Assembly: GCF_039975415.1 (NCBI RefSeq)
Contig: NZ_JBDWHD010000009.1
From: Ascidiaceihabitans sp039975415
GTDB taxonomy: Bacteria > Pseudomonadota > Alphaproteobacteria > Rhodobacterales > Rhodobacteraceae
Strand: one strand, 5' to 3'
Length of the DNA: 64,000 bases
Under the pieces are notes generated by a model. It did not search any database. It saw nothing but the letters and a program-made list of their open reading frames with translations, and was not told the origin of the DNA. Shown here in pieces: positions 16,166 through 24,260 of this stretch. The position numbers were made by a program, and so were the translations under genes. Numbering within the stretch: the stretch's first letter is position 1; each line of letters starts with the position of its first letter.

Positions 16166-17654
16166 AGCGTCGCATCAGCCGGTCCCGTAATTCTGTTTTA
16201 AGAACCTTGCCGTAGTTGTTTTTCGGCAAGGCATCTACAAAGACATAAGCCTTGGGCGCTTTGAAGTTTGCAATAGATGCGCGGCAGGTTGCATCCAGCT
16301 CAGCTTGTGTTGCGTGCCCCACGACAAAGGCCACAACCTCTTCACCCCAATCGGGATGGCGCCGCCCTACAACAGATGCTTCAACGACGCCTGAATGTTG
16401 TAGCAACACCTCTTCGACTTCACGCGGGTAAATATTGGACCCGCCGCTGATGATCATATCCTTCGAGCGGTCTTTCAGCGTCAAGTATCCGCAAGCATCC
16501 AAAACACCGATGTCACCGGTCATCAACCACCCATCACGCAACGCCGCATCAGTCGCTTGCCGGTTGCGCCAATAACCAGGCATCACCGGCGCACCGCGCA
16601 CCATAATCTCACCCTGTGTGCCCACTGGCAAAACTTGACCTTGTGCATCGCCAATGGCCACCTCGACACAAGATTGCGCACGCCCAACAGATGCCAAGCG
16701 CACAGCCCACTCAGGGTGGGTATCGTTTGCTAGGTCTTCACGTGGCAGAACCGTTATCGCCATGGGGCATTCGCCCTGGCCGTAAATCTGCACAAAAACA
16801 TCACCAAACACCGACCGCGCCTTGAGGATATCCGCCACATACATCGGGGCCCCCGCATATACGATCGTACGCAATCCGCGCCCGTCTTGCCCCGTTGCTT
16901 GCGCGTGGGCCGTCAGGCGCGTCACGATGGTGGGGGCTGCAAACATATGGGCGCGGCCAAAGTAATCCGCCAAATCCAGCACCTCTTGTGCCTCAAAACC
17001 AGCCGACGCAGGGCAGACGTGCCGTGCGCCCTTTTGTACGTGCATCACAGCATAAAGCCCTGCACCGTGGCTCATGGGGGCCGCGTATATAGTGGCATCT
17101 TCTGATGTGACCTGATCCACATCCGACTGGTACGCATAGGCCATCGCCATCAACATACCATGTGTAATTTGCACGCCTTTAGGACGCCCTGTCGTGCCAG
17201 ACGTATAAAAAAGCCACGCCAAATCATCGCGATTGCGCGATACGACATCGATGGCTTCGCCTTGCGGCACTTGCTTGGTGACGTCAATCACCGGCACCGC
17301 CGTTTGAACCTTTTGCAAAACGCCCGTTTGCGCCGCGGCGCAAATCGCCAACGCACAGTCGGAGTGATCCAGAATATAAGCCGCTTCTTGACCATGCAGT
17401 TTCGCATTTATCGGAACGGCCACAGCACCTGCATACCAAATGCCATACAGCGCAATCAGGTATTGCGGCACATTTGGCATGAACACGGCCACACGGTCCC
17501 CCGGACGCACCCCTTGTTCTTTCAGCCAGCCCCCAAAGCACGCCGCTGCGTCATGAAACTGGTCGTACCGCGCGACTAGCGTTTCCCCCAGAAACAACGC
17601 AGGCGCCGCAGCCGACTTTTGCGCCATTCGCGCCAACCAAAGCCCTAGATTCAC
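16161..17654 (-). CDS. AMP-dependent acyl-CoA synthetase (class I adenylate-forming enzyme)
   Basis: 497 residues from GTG 17652-17654, which has a GGGGAGG site 7 bases upstream; the frame is open further up but without similarity. Motifs in order: P-loop YTSGTTGRPKG, A5-type YGQGE, TGDIG, the hinge region DRSKDMIISGG, NIYPREVEE, and the C-terminal catalytic lysine in PKNNYGKVLK. It activates a carboxylic acid as acyl-AMP and transfers it to CoA. The size and motifs fit medium/long-chain fatty acid or malonyl-CoA synthetases; the substrate cannot be fixed. It is divergent from accB across about 170 bases. Confidence 0.88.
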   Translation of the reverse strand: MNLGLWLARMAQKSAAAPALFLGETLVARYDQFHDAAACFGGWLKEQGVRPGDRVAVFMPNVPQYLIALYGIWYAGAVAVPINAKLHGQEAAYILDHSDCALAICAAAQTGVLQKVQTAVPVIDVTKQVPQGEAIDVVSRNRDDLAWLFYTSGTTGRPKGVQITHGMLMAMAYAYQSDVDQVTSEDATIYAAPMSHGAGLYAVMHVQKGARHVCPASAGFEAQEVLDLADYFGRAHMFAAPTIVTRLTAHAQATGQDGRGLRTIVYAGAPMYVADILKARSVFGDVFVQIYGQGECPMAITVLPREDLANDTHPEWAVRLASVGRAQSCVEVAIGDAQGQVLPVGTQGEIMVRGAPVMPGYWRNRQATDAALRDGWLMTGDIGVLDACGYLTLKDRSKDMIISGGSNIYPREVEEVLLQHSGVVEASVVGRRHPDWGEEVVAFVVGHATQAELDATCRASIANFKAPKAYVFVDALPKNNYGKVLKTELRDRLMRRS

Positions 17655-17827
17655 TGCAAAGCCTCCCCTTCGATTGCCAACACCCTTACACGATGGGAAA
17701 CCCGTGCCTATATTCACCGCATCACGGCGCTTTCCTTAGGTCAACCCTTGCCCTATAACCAGCCCGCGATACCCCATAACCATCAAGGTGCAGGGACAGG
17801 CACCAATAGGGAAAAGGCTGAGGAAGA

Positions 17828-18313
17828 ATGGCGAAAAATACCCGTGACGCAGATGTAGCATTTATTCAGGCACTGGCAGAAGTGCTGCGTGAAAATGATC
17901 TGGCTGAAGTTCAAGTGAAACGTGAATACGGCGAATCTGATTGCCTGAATGTTCGGGTCAGCCGCCAAGTGGCCGTTGCCCCTGCAGTGCAACACATCGC
18001 GGCAGCACCAGTGGCCGCAGCGCCTACAGCGGCTCCAGCCGCCGCTGCTGCAGCACCACAAGATGATCCGGCCTCTGATCCAGGCGCCGTCACGTCACCG
18101 ATGGTGGGCACAGTCTATTTGCAGGCCGAACCGGACGCCCCGTCTTTTGTATCTGTCGGCGACACCGTGGCCGAAGGCGACACACTGTTGATCGTGGAAG
18201 CCATGAAAACAATGAACCACATCCCCGCTCCGCGCGGCGGTAAAGTGAAACGCATTCTCGTCGACGATGGCGCGGCTGTGGAATTTGGCGCACCACTCGT
18301 CATCCTCGAATAA
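17828..18313 (+). CDS. accB: Acetyl-CoA carboxylase, biotin carboxyl carrier protein
   Basis: 161 residues. An N-terminal helical part (about 1-50) is followed by an Ala/Pro-rich flexible linker (about 55-85) and the biotinyl domain. The biotin-accepting lysine is Lys127 in EAMKTMN; the usual motif is EAMKMMN, so the residue after Lys is Thr here. The domain starts at SPMVGTVY and ends PLVILE. It carries carboxy-biotin between AccC and AccDA in malonyl-CoA synthesis. The accC ATG follows the stop by 10 bases. Confidence 0.97.
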   Translation: MAKNTRDADVAFIQALAEVLRENDLAEVQVKREYGESDCLNVRVSRQVAVAPAVQHIAAAPVAAAPTAAPAAAAAAPQDDPASDPGAVTSPMVGTVYLQAEPDAPSFVSVGDTVAEGDTLLIVEAMKTMNHIPAPRGGKVKRILVDDGAAVEFGAPLVILE

Positions 18314-18323
18314 GGGGCGATCC

Positions 18324-19676
18324 ATGTTCAATAAAATTCTGATCGCCAATCGCGGCGAAATTGCATTGCGCGTCATCCGGGCCGCCCGCGAAATGGGCAT
18401 CGGTTCCGTGGCCGTGCATTCCACCGCAGACAGTGACGCCATGCATGTGCGTATGGCCGACGAAAGCGTGTGCATCGGACCGCCTGCGTCTCCGCAGTCC
18501 TACCTGTCTATTCCGGCCATCATCGCGGCATGTGAGATCACTGGGGCAGAAGCGATCCACCCCGGATACGGTTTCTTGTCCGAAAACGCCAACTTCGTGC
18601 AGATCGTCGAAGATCATGGCCTGAAATTCATCGGCCCCACCGCAGAACATATCCGCGTCATGGGCGACAAGATCACCGCTAAAGACACCATGAAGGAATT
18701 GGGCGTGCCGTGCGTTCCCGGATCCGACGGCGGCGTGCCAACATTGGCCGACGCACAACGGATCGGCGAAGAGGTCGGGTATCCCGTTATCGTCAAAGCC
18801 ACAGCAGGTGGCGGCGGCAAAGGCATGAAAGTGGCACAAACTGCCGCAGACATGGAAAGCGCCTTTATGACGGCACGCGCCGAGGGCAAGTCGAACTTCG
18901 GCAACGATGAAGTCTACATCGAGAAGTATTTGACCACGCCACGCCACATCGAAATTCAGGTTTTTGGGGATGGCAAAGGCCAAGCGGTCCATTTGGGCGA
19001 ACGCGATTGTTCATTGCAGCGCCGCCACCAAAAGGTCTTTGAGGAAGCCCCTGGGCCTTCGATCACCCCCGACGAACGTGCGCGGATTGGCAAAATCTGT
19101 GCTGATGCCGTGGCACGGATCAACTACATCGGCGCCGGTACAATCGAATTTCTGTATGAAAACGGCGAATTCTATTTCATCGAGATGAACACCCGTTTGC
19201 AGGTGGAACATCCGGTGACAGAAGCCATCTTTGGTGTCGATCTGGTACGCGAACAAATCCGCGTGGCCGAAGGCTTGCCAATGTCGTTCACGCAAGATGA
19301 ATTGGAAATCAACGGCCACGCCATTGAAGTTCGCATCAACGCAGAACGCTTGCCCAATTTCGCGCCCTGCCCGGGCAAAATCACACAGTACCACGCCCCC
19401 GGAGGGCTTGGGGTCCGCATGGATTCGGCGCTGTACGATGGCTATTCAATCCCACCCTACTACGATAGCTTGATCGGCAAATTGATCGTGCACGGCCGCG
19501 ACCGCCCCGAAGCCTTGGCGCGCTTGAACCGTGCCTTGGGTGAATTGATCGTGGACGGTGTCGATACCACTGTGCCGTTGTTCCATGCACTTTTGCAAAA
19601 CGGTGATGTCCATTCCGGTGACTACAACATCCACTGGTTGGAACACTGGCTGGAAAGCAATTTGCAAGCCGGGTGA
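18324..19676 (+). CDS. accC: Acetyl-CoA carboxylase, biotin carboxylase subunit
   Basis: 450 residues, normal for the family, from ATG 18324 with an AAGGGGCGA site. The N-terminal FNKILIANRGEIALRVIRAA, the ATP-grasp glycine loop AGGGGKGMK, the catalytic region (FIEMNTRLQVEHPVTE) and the C-terminal lid are intact. It carboxylates biotin on AccB with ATP and bicarbonate. The stop codon overlaps the GTG start of aat (GTGA), so the three genes are translationally linked. Confidence 0.98.
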   Translation: MFNKILIANRGEIALRVIRAAREMGIGSVAVHSTADSDAMHVRMADESVCIGPPASPQSYLSIPAIIAACEITGAEAIHPGYGFLSENANFVQIVEDHGLKFIGPTAEHIRVMGDKITAKDTMKELGVPCVPGSDGGVPTLADAQRIGEEVGYPVIVKATAGGGGKGMKVAQTAADMESAFMTARAEGKSNFGNDEVYIEKYLTTPRHIEIQVFGDGKGQAVHLGERDCSLQRRHQKVFEEAPGPSITPDERARIGKICADAVARINYIGAGTIEFLYENGEFYFIEMNTRLQVEHPVTEAIFGVDLVREQIRVAEGLPMSFTQDELEINGHAIEVRINAERLPNFAPCPGKITQYHAPGGLGVRMDSALYDGYSIPPYYDSLIGKLIVHGRDRPEALARLNRALGELIVDGVDTTVPLFHALLQNGDVHSGDYNIHWLEHWLESNLQAG

Positions 19677-20302
19677 CTGCGCTCACCCCAGATATCTTGT
19701 TGCGCGGCTATGGGATGGGCATCTTTCCCATGGCCGAACATCGTGATGATCCTGAGGTGTTTTGGGTCGATCCCAAAAAACGTGGCATCTTGCCAGTTGA
19801 CGGCTTTCATATCTCGAAATCACTGGCCAAACACATGCGACGCACATCAATGGTCGCGACCATCGATCATGACTTTGAAGGCGTGGTTGACGGATGTGCG
19901 GACCGGGTCGACACATGGATCAGTGGCGAAATCAGACAGCTTTACCTGCGATTGTTTGAACGCGATCATGCCCATTCCTTGGAAATCTGGGAAGACGAGA
20001 TGCTCGTGGGTGGGGTATACGGTGTTGTCTTGGGGGCTGCGTTTTTTGGCGAAAGCATGTTCTCACGGCGGACAAACGCGTCCAAAACAGCGTTGGCTTG
20101 TTTGGTCGAAGCCTTGGGACGCGGCAATTTCAAATTGTTCGACACGCAATTCATCACAGATCATTTAGCGTCGTTGGGCGCGGTCGAAATCAGCCGCGCA
20201 CAATACCACCAGCGGCTTCGGGATGCGCAGTACAGCAAAGCCAGGTTTTTGCAGCCTGTGTCACCTCAGGATGTGGTGCAGCGCATGACCCAGACGTCAT
20301 AA
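19673..20302 (+). CDS. aat: Leucyl/phenylalanyl-tRNA-protein transferase
   Basis: 209 residues starting at GTG 19673, inside the accC stop. Family marks are the start LLRGYGMGIFPM, FWVDPKKRGILP, GGVYGVVLGAAFFGESMFS and FDTQFITDHLASLGA. The enzyme adds Leu or Phe to N-terminal Lys/Arg of proteins, making them substrates of ClpAP through ClpS. It overlaps the end of the convergent DUF2155 gene by 37 bases. The accB-accC-aat arrangement is common in Rhodobacterales. Confidence 0.96.
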   Translation: MTALTPDILLRGYGMGIFPMAEHRDDPEVFWVDPKKRGILPVDGFHISKSLAKHMRRTSMVATIDHDFEGVVDGCADRVDTWISGEIRQLYLRLFERDHAHSLEIWEDEMLVGGVYGVVLGAAFFGESMFSRRTNASKTALACLVEALGRGNFKLFDTQFITDHLASLGAVEISRAQYHQRLRDAQYSKARFLQPVSPQDVVQRMTQTS

Positions 20303-20625
20303 CGCGAATGATCCATAGCACTGAGTGCCGGGGCCGATGCAATCATCCAGCCGGAAAATACGGCACCTGATTTGCCAGTTTCGGCGATTTCCAGAGCAGC
20401 AAAGGCGTTGCCGGACGGATTGCCCACCGGATAGCGGCAGTCGCGCAAGGCAATGTTAAGACTACCAAAAGCGACGGCTGAACCCGATTTGATTTCGATG
20501 TCTTTGGTGGTCCCGTTGATCTTGTCCAAACCCCGCAAAACAGCACCAGAAGCGCTTGTTGTTTGTTGTTGTGCATGCCCTGCGGTGGCCAATACAGCAA
20601 TCAACAAAGACAGGCGCAGGATCAT
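20266..20625 (-). CDS. DUF2155-family periplasmic protein
   Basis: 119 residues with a clear signal peptide (MILRLSLLIAVLATAGHAQQ, cleavage after AHA). The mature part has the DUF2155 pattern: ATVRGLDK-like start (here AVLRGLDKINGTTKDIEI), FGSLNIALRDCRYP, FSGWMIASAPALSAMDHSRY and a final VW-x-x-C. The two cysteines may form a disulfide. Function is unknown; the gene is regularly found beside mlaD and the NDUFA12-like gene. Its ATG overlaps the mlaD stop (ATGA). Confidence 0.9.
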   Translation of the reverse strand: MILRLSLLIAVLATAGHAQQQTTSASGAVLRGLDKINGTTKDIEIKSGSAVAFGSLNIALRDCRYPVGNPSGNAFAALEIAETGKSGAVFSGWMIASAPALSAMDHSRYDVWVMRCTTS

Positions 20626-21071
20626 TCTGCGTCACCGCCGCTGACAAACTTCAACAGAAGCGAAATCAAGCTAACCGCCCCTTGGGTATCCGTAATCTCG
20701 GCACCTTCTTCGAAGTTGAAAGGCGATCCACCCGGAACGATTTCAATAAAGTTACCACCCAGAAGACCTTCGGATGCCACTACAATCGCACTGTCATCAG
20801 GGATCTCGACGCTTTGTTGTACATTCACAGTGGCGTCAGCACGGAACGTTTGCGTGTTGAGCGTCACATCTGTCACGGTGCCCACTTTGACACCGGCCAA
20901 ACGCACATCCGTGCCGACACTCACCCCCTCGATGCTGCGAAAGCTTGCTGTGAGTGGGTAACTGTCTGACGGGCCGGATACGCCCGCCAATTGCGTCGCG
21001 TAGATTGCAAAACCTATTGCAGCGGCCAAAACGATACCGCCAACGGCCACTTCAGTTGTATTTTCCGCCAT
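20622..21071 (-). CDS. mlaD: MlaD-like lipid-transport substrate-binding subunit
   Basis: 149 residues: a short cytoplasmic start, one membrane helix (about 9-27, VGGIVLAAAIGFAIYATQLA) and an MCE domain (about 38-118; GVSVGTDVRLAGVKVGTVTD, SEGLLGGNFIEIVPG). MlaD forms a periplasmic hexamer attached to the MlaFEB ABC complex and shuttles phospholipids between outer and inner membranes. Partner genes mlaE and mlaF are not here, as in many Rhodobacterales where mlaD is separate. It is coupled to the DUF2155 gene. Confidence 0.93.
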   Translation of the reverse strand: MAENTTEVAVGGIVLAAAIGFAIYATQLAGVSGPSDSYPLTASFRSIEGVSVGTDVRLAGVKVGTVTDVTLNTQTFRADATVNVQQSVEIPDDSAIVVASEGLLGGNFIEIVPGGSPFNFEEGAEITDTQGAVSLISLLLKFVSGGDAE

Positions 21072-21095
21072 CGTTTGCCCCTTGAGTGATCCGCC

Positions 21096-21479
21096 TTATT
21101 CGGGCGTCCACGCCTCATAGTCATCGCGTGATTTGGGTTCGGTGCGGCGAATAGATCCAGATGGAGCGTAAGCCAAAGCCGTCCCAGTCAGGTTCTCCTG
21201 ATGCGGCTTTTCCCATGATTTGCGTGGCAACGGTTTGTCTGTTGGGGGTTCGTCCCATGTGCGGTGCAACCAGCCATGCCATTCAGGATCGATCCGTGAT
21301 GCTTCGGCTTCCCCATTAAAGATGACCCAGCGGCGGGCATCATCATGGGTCTTGTAAAAGATATTGCCTTGACCATCCTCGCCAACTTTCACGCCTTTGC
21401 GCCAGGTGAATAGCTGTGTGTTCAAAGTCTGCCCGTTCCACCATGTCACGGCGCGCAAAGCTGTTTTCAGAAGTCCCAT
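21096..21479 (-). CDS. NDUFA12/B17.2-like complex I accessory subunit
   Basis: 127 residues, the alphaproteobacterial counterpart of the mitochondrial accessory subunit. Typical features are GLLKTALRAVTWWNGQT at the start, VGEDGQGNIFYKTH, the RRWVIFNGEAEASRIDPEWH block and HRTWDEPPTD. It associates with the peripheral arm of NADH:ubiquinone oxidoreductase. It is the first gene of the short leftward group with mlaD and DUF2155 (24-base gap to mlaD). Confidence 0.94.
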   Translation of the reverse strand: MGLLKTALRAVTWWNGQTLNTQLFTWRKGVKVGEDGQGNIFYKTHDDARRWVIFNGEAEASRIDPEWHGWLHRTWDEPPTDKPLPRKSWEKPHQENLTGTALAYAPSGSIRRTEPKSRDDYEAWTPE

Positions 21480-21610
21480 AGGTGCCTCATATCTGGTTAC
21501 CTTTGATATGGTTTATTTTTGACGCCGCGTCCAGAGGTGGCTAAGCCATCAAAGCGGGCATGCACGCAAGATTTAGCGCATTTTCTCTTTGCAAAAGATA
21601 AACAACGGCA

Positions 21611-21973
21611 TCAGTTGGGCAAAAGAGCAGTGACTTCAATCTCAATTTTTAGGTGCGGCGCGATCAGCCCACATTCAATCATGGTCGCAGCTGGCGGGTT
21701 TTCCCCAAAAGACGTGCGCAGCATCGGCCAGCATGGCTCAAAATCCGATGCCTCAGGAAGCATGTAAGTCACACGCACAACATCAGCCATTGAAGCGCCG
21801 GCTTCCTTTAATGCGGCTTCAATCGTGGCCAAAGCAGATGCGCACTGGCTTTGGACGTCGTCTCCCGCTCCGGTCGTTCCCGCAACATGAACAAATCCGC
21901 CTGCAACAACGGCACGACAATACCCGATCTTTGCTTCGAAGGGCCCGCCGGAATGAATACGTCTAATTGTCAT
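21611..21973 (-). CDS. ridA: RidA-family enamine/imine deaminase
   Basis: 120 residues of the YjgF/YER057c/UK114 fold. Seen are RIHSGGPFEAKIGYCRAVVA, a VAGTTG loop and LIAPHLKIEIEVTALLP at the end. Classical RidA uses a conserved Arg and a Glu near the C terminus; IEIEVTA fits, while the Arg in the PDADLV-type loop is not obvious (VVRVTYML is present). It may belong to another Rid subfamily. It lies 77 bases downstream of clpX, separated by the dispersed repeat at 21976. Confidence 0.88.
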   Translation of the reverse strand: MTIRRIHSGGPFEAKIGYCRAVVAGGFVHVAGTTGAGDDVQSQCASALATIEAALKEAGASMADVVRVTYMLPEASDFEPCWPMLRTSFGENPPAATMIECGLIAPHLKIEIEVTALLPN

Positions 21974-21975
21974 GA

Positions 21976-22029
21976 TCCGTTTTCTTTTCGCTTAAAATAT
22001 CCTGGGGGCTTGGGGGCAAAGCCCCCAAC
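21976..22029 (-). repeat. Dispersed intergenic repeat, copy 1 (hairpin plus conserved A-rich tail)
   Basis: Read on the minus strand, a hairpin of GGGGGC/GCCCCC type is followed by a second C-run, then GGATATTTT, a two-base variable step, and GCGAAAAGAAAA. The same order is found on the plus strand at 35210-35273. Both copies lie between genes. The hairpin may end clpX transcripts, and the A-rich tail reaches the ridA start region. A repeat family with a terminator-like head is inferred from two copies. Confidence 0.7.
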
Positions 22030-22049
22030 CAAAACACGTCTGGAAAACT

Positions 22050-23315
22050 CTATCCCGCAGAGGCAGGCTCTTTTTCTGCATCTGCATGGATCATCAAAGG
22101 TGCCGCATCCGAATTTACAGCTTCTTCATTCACCACAACTTCAGTCACACTTTCCATGCCTGGCAGTTCAAACATCGTATCAAGCAGAATTTCTTCCAGA
22201 ATTGACCGCAAGCCCCGCGCACCCGTCTTACGTTCGATCGCCCGTTTGGCAATCGCGCTTAGCGCATCTTCCGTGAATGTCAGTGCGGTGTCTTCCAGTT
22301 CAAACAAACGCTGATATTGCTTCACCAAGGCATTTTTGGGTGCCGTCAGAATGGTAACCAATGCATCTTCGTCCAGATCTTCCAATGTCGCCAAAACAGG
22401 CAAACGGCCCACGAACTCAGGAATGAGACCGAATTTCAGCAAATCCTCTGGCTCAAGATCTGTGAAGATTTCACCCACACCTCGGACATCATTGTCACGC
22501 ACGTCCGCGCCAAAGCCCATCGCAGACCCCTTACCGCGCGCCGCGATAATTTTATCCAAACCAGCGAATGCACCGCCACAAATGAACAGGATATTCGTTG
22601 TATCGACTTGCAGGAATTCCTGCTGCGGGTGTTTACGTCCACCTTGCGGCGGCACAGAGGCCACAGTGCCTTCCATCAGCTTCAAAAGCGCTTGTTGTAC
22701 ACCTTCACCAGACACGTCGCGTGTAATGGAGGGGTTTTCAGACTTGCGTGTGATCTTGTCGACTTCGTCGATGTATACGATGCCGCGTTGCGCCCGTTCC
22801 ACATTGTATTCGGACGCTTGAAGCAACTTAAGAATGATGTTTTCGACGTCTTCCCCGACGTAGCCGGCTTCGGTCAGGGTTGTCGCGTCTGCCATTGTAA
22901 ACGGCACATCAAGAATGCGCGCCAAGGTCTGAGCCAGCAAAGTCTTACCACAGCCCGTTGGCCCCATCAAAAGAATGTTGGATTTTGCCAGTTCGATATC
23001 ACCGCCCTTTTGCGCGTGATTCAGACGTTTGTAGTGGTTGTGAACAGCAACAGACAAAACGCGTTTGGCCATGGCTTGCCCGATCACATAGTCATCCAGC
23101 ACTTCGCAGATGTCTTTTGGTGTCGGCACACCGTCGGTCGCCTTCAAGCCAGAGGCTTTGGTTTCTTCGCGGATGATGTCCATGCAAAGTTCGACGCATT
23201 CATCACAAATGAACACAGTCGGCCCAGCAATCAGCTTGCGCACTTCGTGTTGGCTTTTGCCGCAAAAGCTGCAGTAAAGGGTGTTTTTGCTATCGCCGCC
23301 GGAGTTCGTTGCCAT
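22050..23315 (-). CDS. clpX: ATP-dependent Clp protease ATP-binding subunit ClpX
   Basis: 421 residues from ATG 23313-23315. The N-terminal C4 zinc-binding domain (CSFCGKS and CDECVELC), Walker A GPTGCGKT, Walker B IVYIDEVDKI, pore/RKH-region and sensor-2 GARGLRSILEE are all in place. ClpX unfolds tagged proteins and feeds them to ClpP. It follows clpP on the same strand with about 177 bases between them, the common order. The C-terminal tail (NSDAAPLMIHADAEKEPASA) is variable in the family. Confidence 0.99.
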   Translation of the reverse strand: MATNSGGDSKNTLYCSFCGKSQHEVRKLIAGPTVFICDECVELCMDIIREETKASGLKATDGVPTPKDICEVLDDYVIGQAMAKRVLSVAVHNHYKRLNHAQKGGDIELAKSNILLMGPTGCGKTLLAQTLARILDVPFTMADATTLTEAGYVGEDVENIILKLLQASEYNVERAQRGIVYIDEVDKITRKSENPSITRDVSGEGVQQALLKLMEGTVASVPPQGGRKHPQQEFLQVDTTNILFICGGAFAGLDKIIAARGKGSAMGFGADVRDNDVRGVGEIFTDLEPEDLLKFGLIPEFVGRLPVLATLEDLDEDALVTILTAPKNALVKQYQRLFELEDTALTFTEDALSAIAKRAIERKTGARGLRSILEEILLDTMFELPGMESVTEVVVNEEAVNSDAAPLMIHADAEKEPASAG

Positions 23316-23401
23316 TGTCACTCTTTCAGGGTTTTACCCGTTTAGTCTTACGTCTGGTGCGCCATACCGAAATGGTGGCCACACCCAAAGGCGCGTTTTA
23401 C

Positions 23402-23417
23402 GCTGGTCTGGACCAGC
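23402..23417. promoter_or_regulatory. Palindrome in the clpP-clpX gap
   Basis: GCTGGTC and GACCAGC lie two bases apart, a perfect inverted repeat. It sits about 90 bases upstream of the clpX start. It has no T-run, so an operator or processing hairpin is more likely than a terminator. No regulator is suggested. Confidence 0.35.
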
Positions 23418-23492
23418 TTAGGCCAGCCCCGACAGGTCCACAATCGCAAAATGGATGCAATCGCGAACATGACCTGTCGCAGCGCCGGGCGC

Positions 23493-24125
23493 TTATTCCG
23501 CGTCGTCACCGTCTTTGGCACGGTTTTCGACGATTTCATCGATGTGGCCCCATTCTTTGGCTTCTTCGGGGGTCATCCACAGATCACGATCCAAAGCCTT
23601 CTGAACTGTCTTCAAAGGTTGGCCAGAGTGCTTTACATACAATTGATACATCCGTTCGCGTGTACGTTCGATGTGGCGCGCAGAGATCAGGATATCTTCG
23701 GCTTTGCCCTGTGACCCGCCAGAGGGTTGGTGAATCATCACTTCGGCGTTGGGCAACGCAAACCGCATTCCTTTTTCGCCGCCAATCGCGATCAGCGACC
23801 CCATAGAGGCTGCCATGCCACAAATCAGTGTCGACACTTTGGGGCGGATATACTGCATCGTGTCATAAATGCTCATGCCCGCCGTCACTTCACCACCGGG
23901 CGAATTGATGTACATGCTGATATCCTTGGACGGGTTTTCCGCTTCAAGGTGCAGCAACTGCGCGACAATCAGATGGCTCATGCCACTGTGGATCGGACCG
24001 TTAACAAAAATAATCCGCTCTTTCAAAAGCCGCGAGAAAATGTCGTAGGCGCGTTCGCCCCGGCTTGTCTGTTCCACCACCATGGGGACCATTGTGTTCA
24101 TATACGTGTCGATGGGATCGTTCAT
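23493..24125 (-). CDS. clpP: ATP-dependent Clp protease proteolytic subunit ClpP
   Basis: 210 residues from ATG 24123-24125, which has an AGGCAGGCA site; the open frame upstream has no similarity. The catalytic triad is visible: Ser in GMAASMGSL, His in MIHQPSGG and the Asp in LDRDLWM. The oxyanion-loop SPGGEVTAGMSIYDTM is normal. It forms the double-ring peptidase used by ClpX and ClpA. It is divergent from the photolyase-like gene with 135 bases between starts. Confidence 0.98.
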   Translation of the reverse strand: MNDPIDTYMNTMVPMVVEQTSRGERAYDIFSRLLKERIIFVNGPIHSGMSHLIVAQLLHLEAENPSKDISMYINSPGGEVTAGMSIYDTMQYIRPKVSTLICGMAASMGSLIAIGGEKGMRFALPNAEVMIHQPSGGSQGKAEDILISARHIERTRERMYQLYVKHSGQPLKTVQKALDRDLWMTPEEAKEWGHIDEIVENRAKDGDDAE

Positions 24126-24260
24126 GGAATGCCTGCCTGAATTACCGTCGTGCTGGACCATACCAGCCGCGACCTTGCCTGAATGTTAGTATTGCCTTTC
24201 GGGACCTGCAAGGGGGGCCGAACGGTTGATCTGTTTTCAAATCGTTTTACCTGCCAGAGC

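Noticed and set aside
22317..23345. Plus-strand open frame of 342 codons opposite clpX
   Set aside because: Antisense shadow; clpX is certain.
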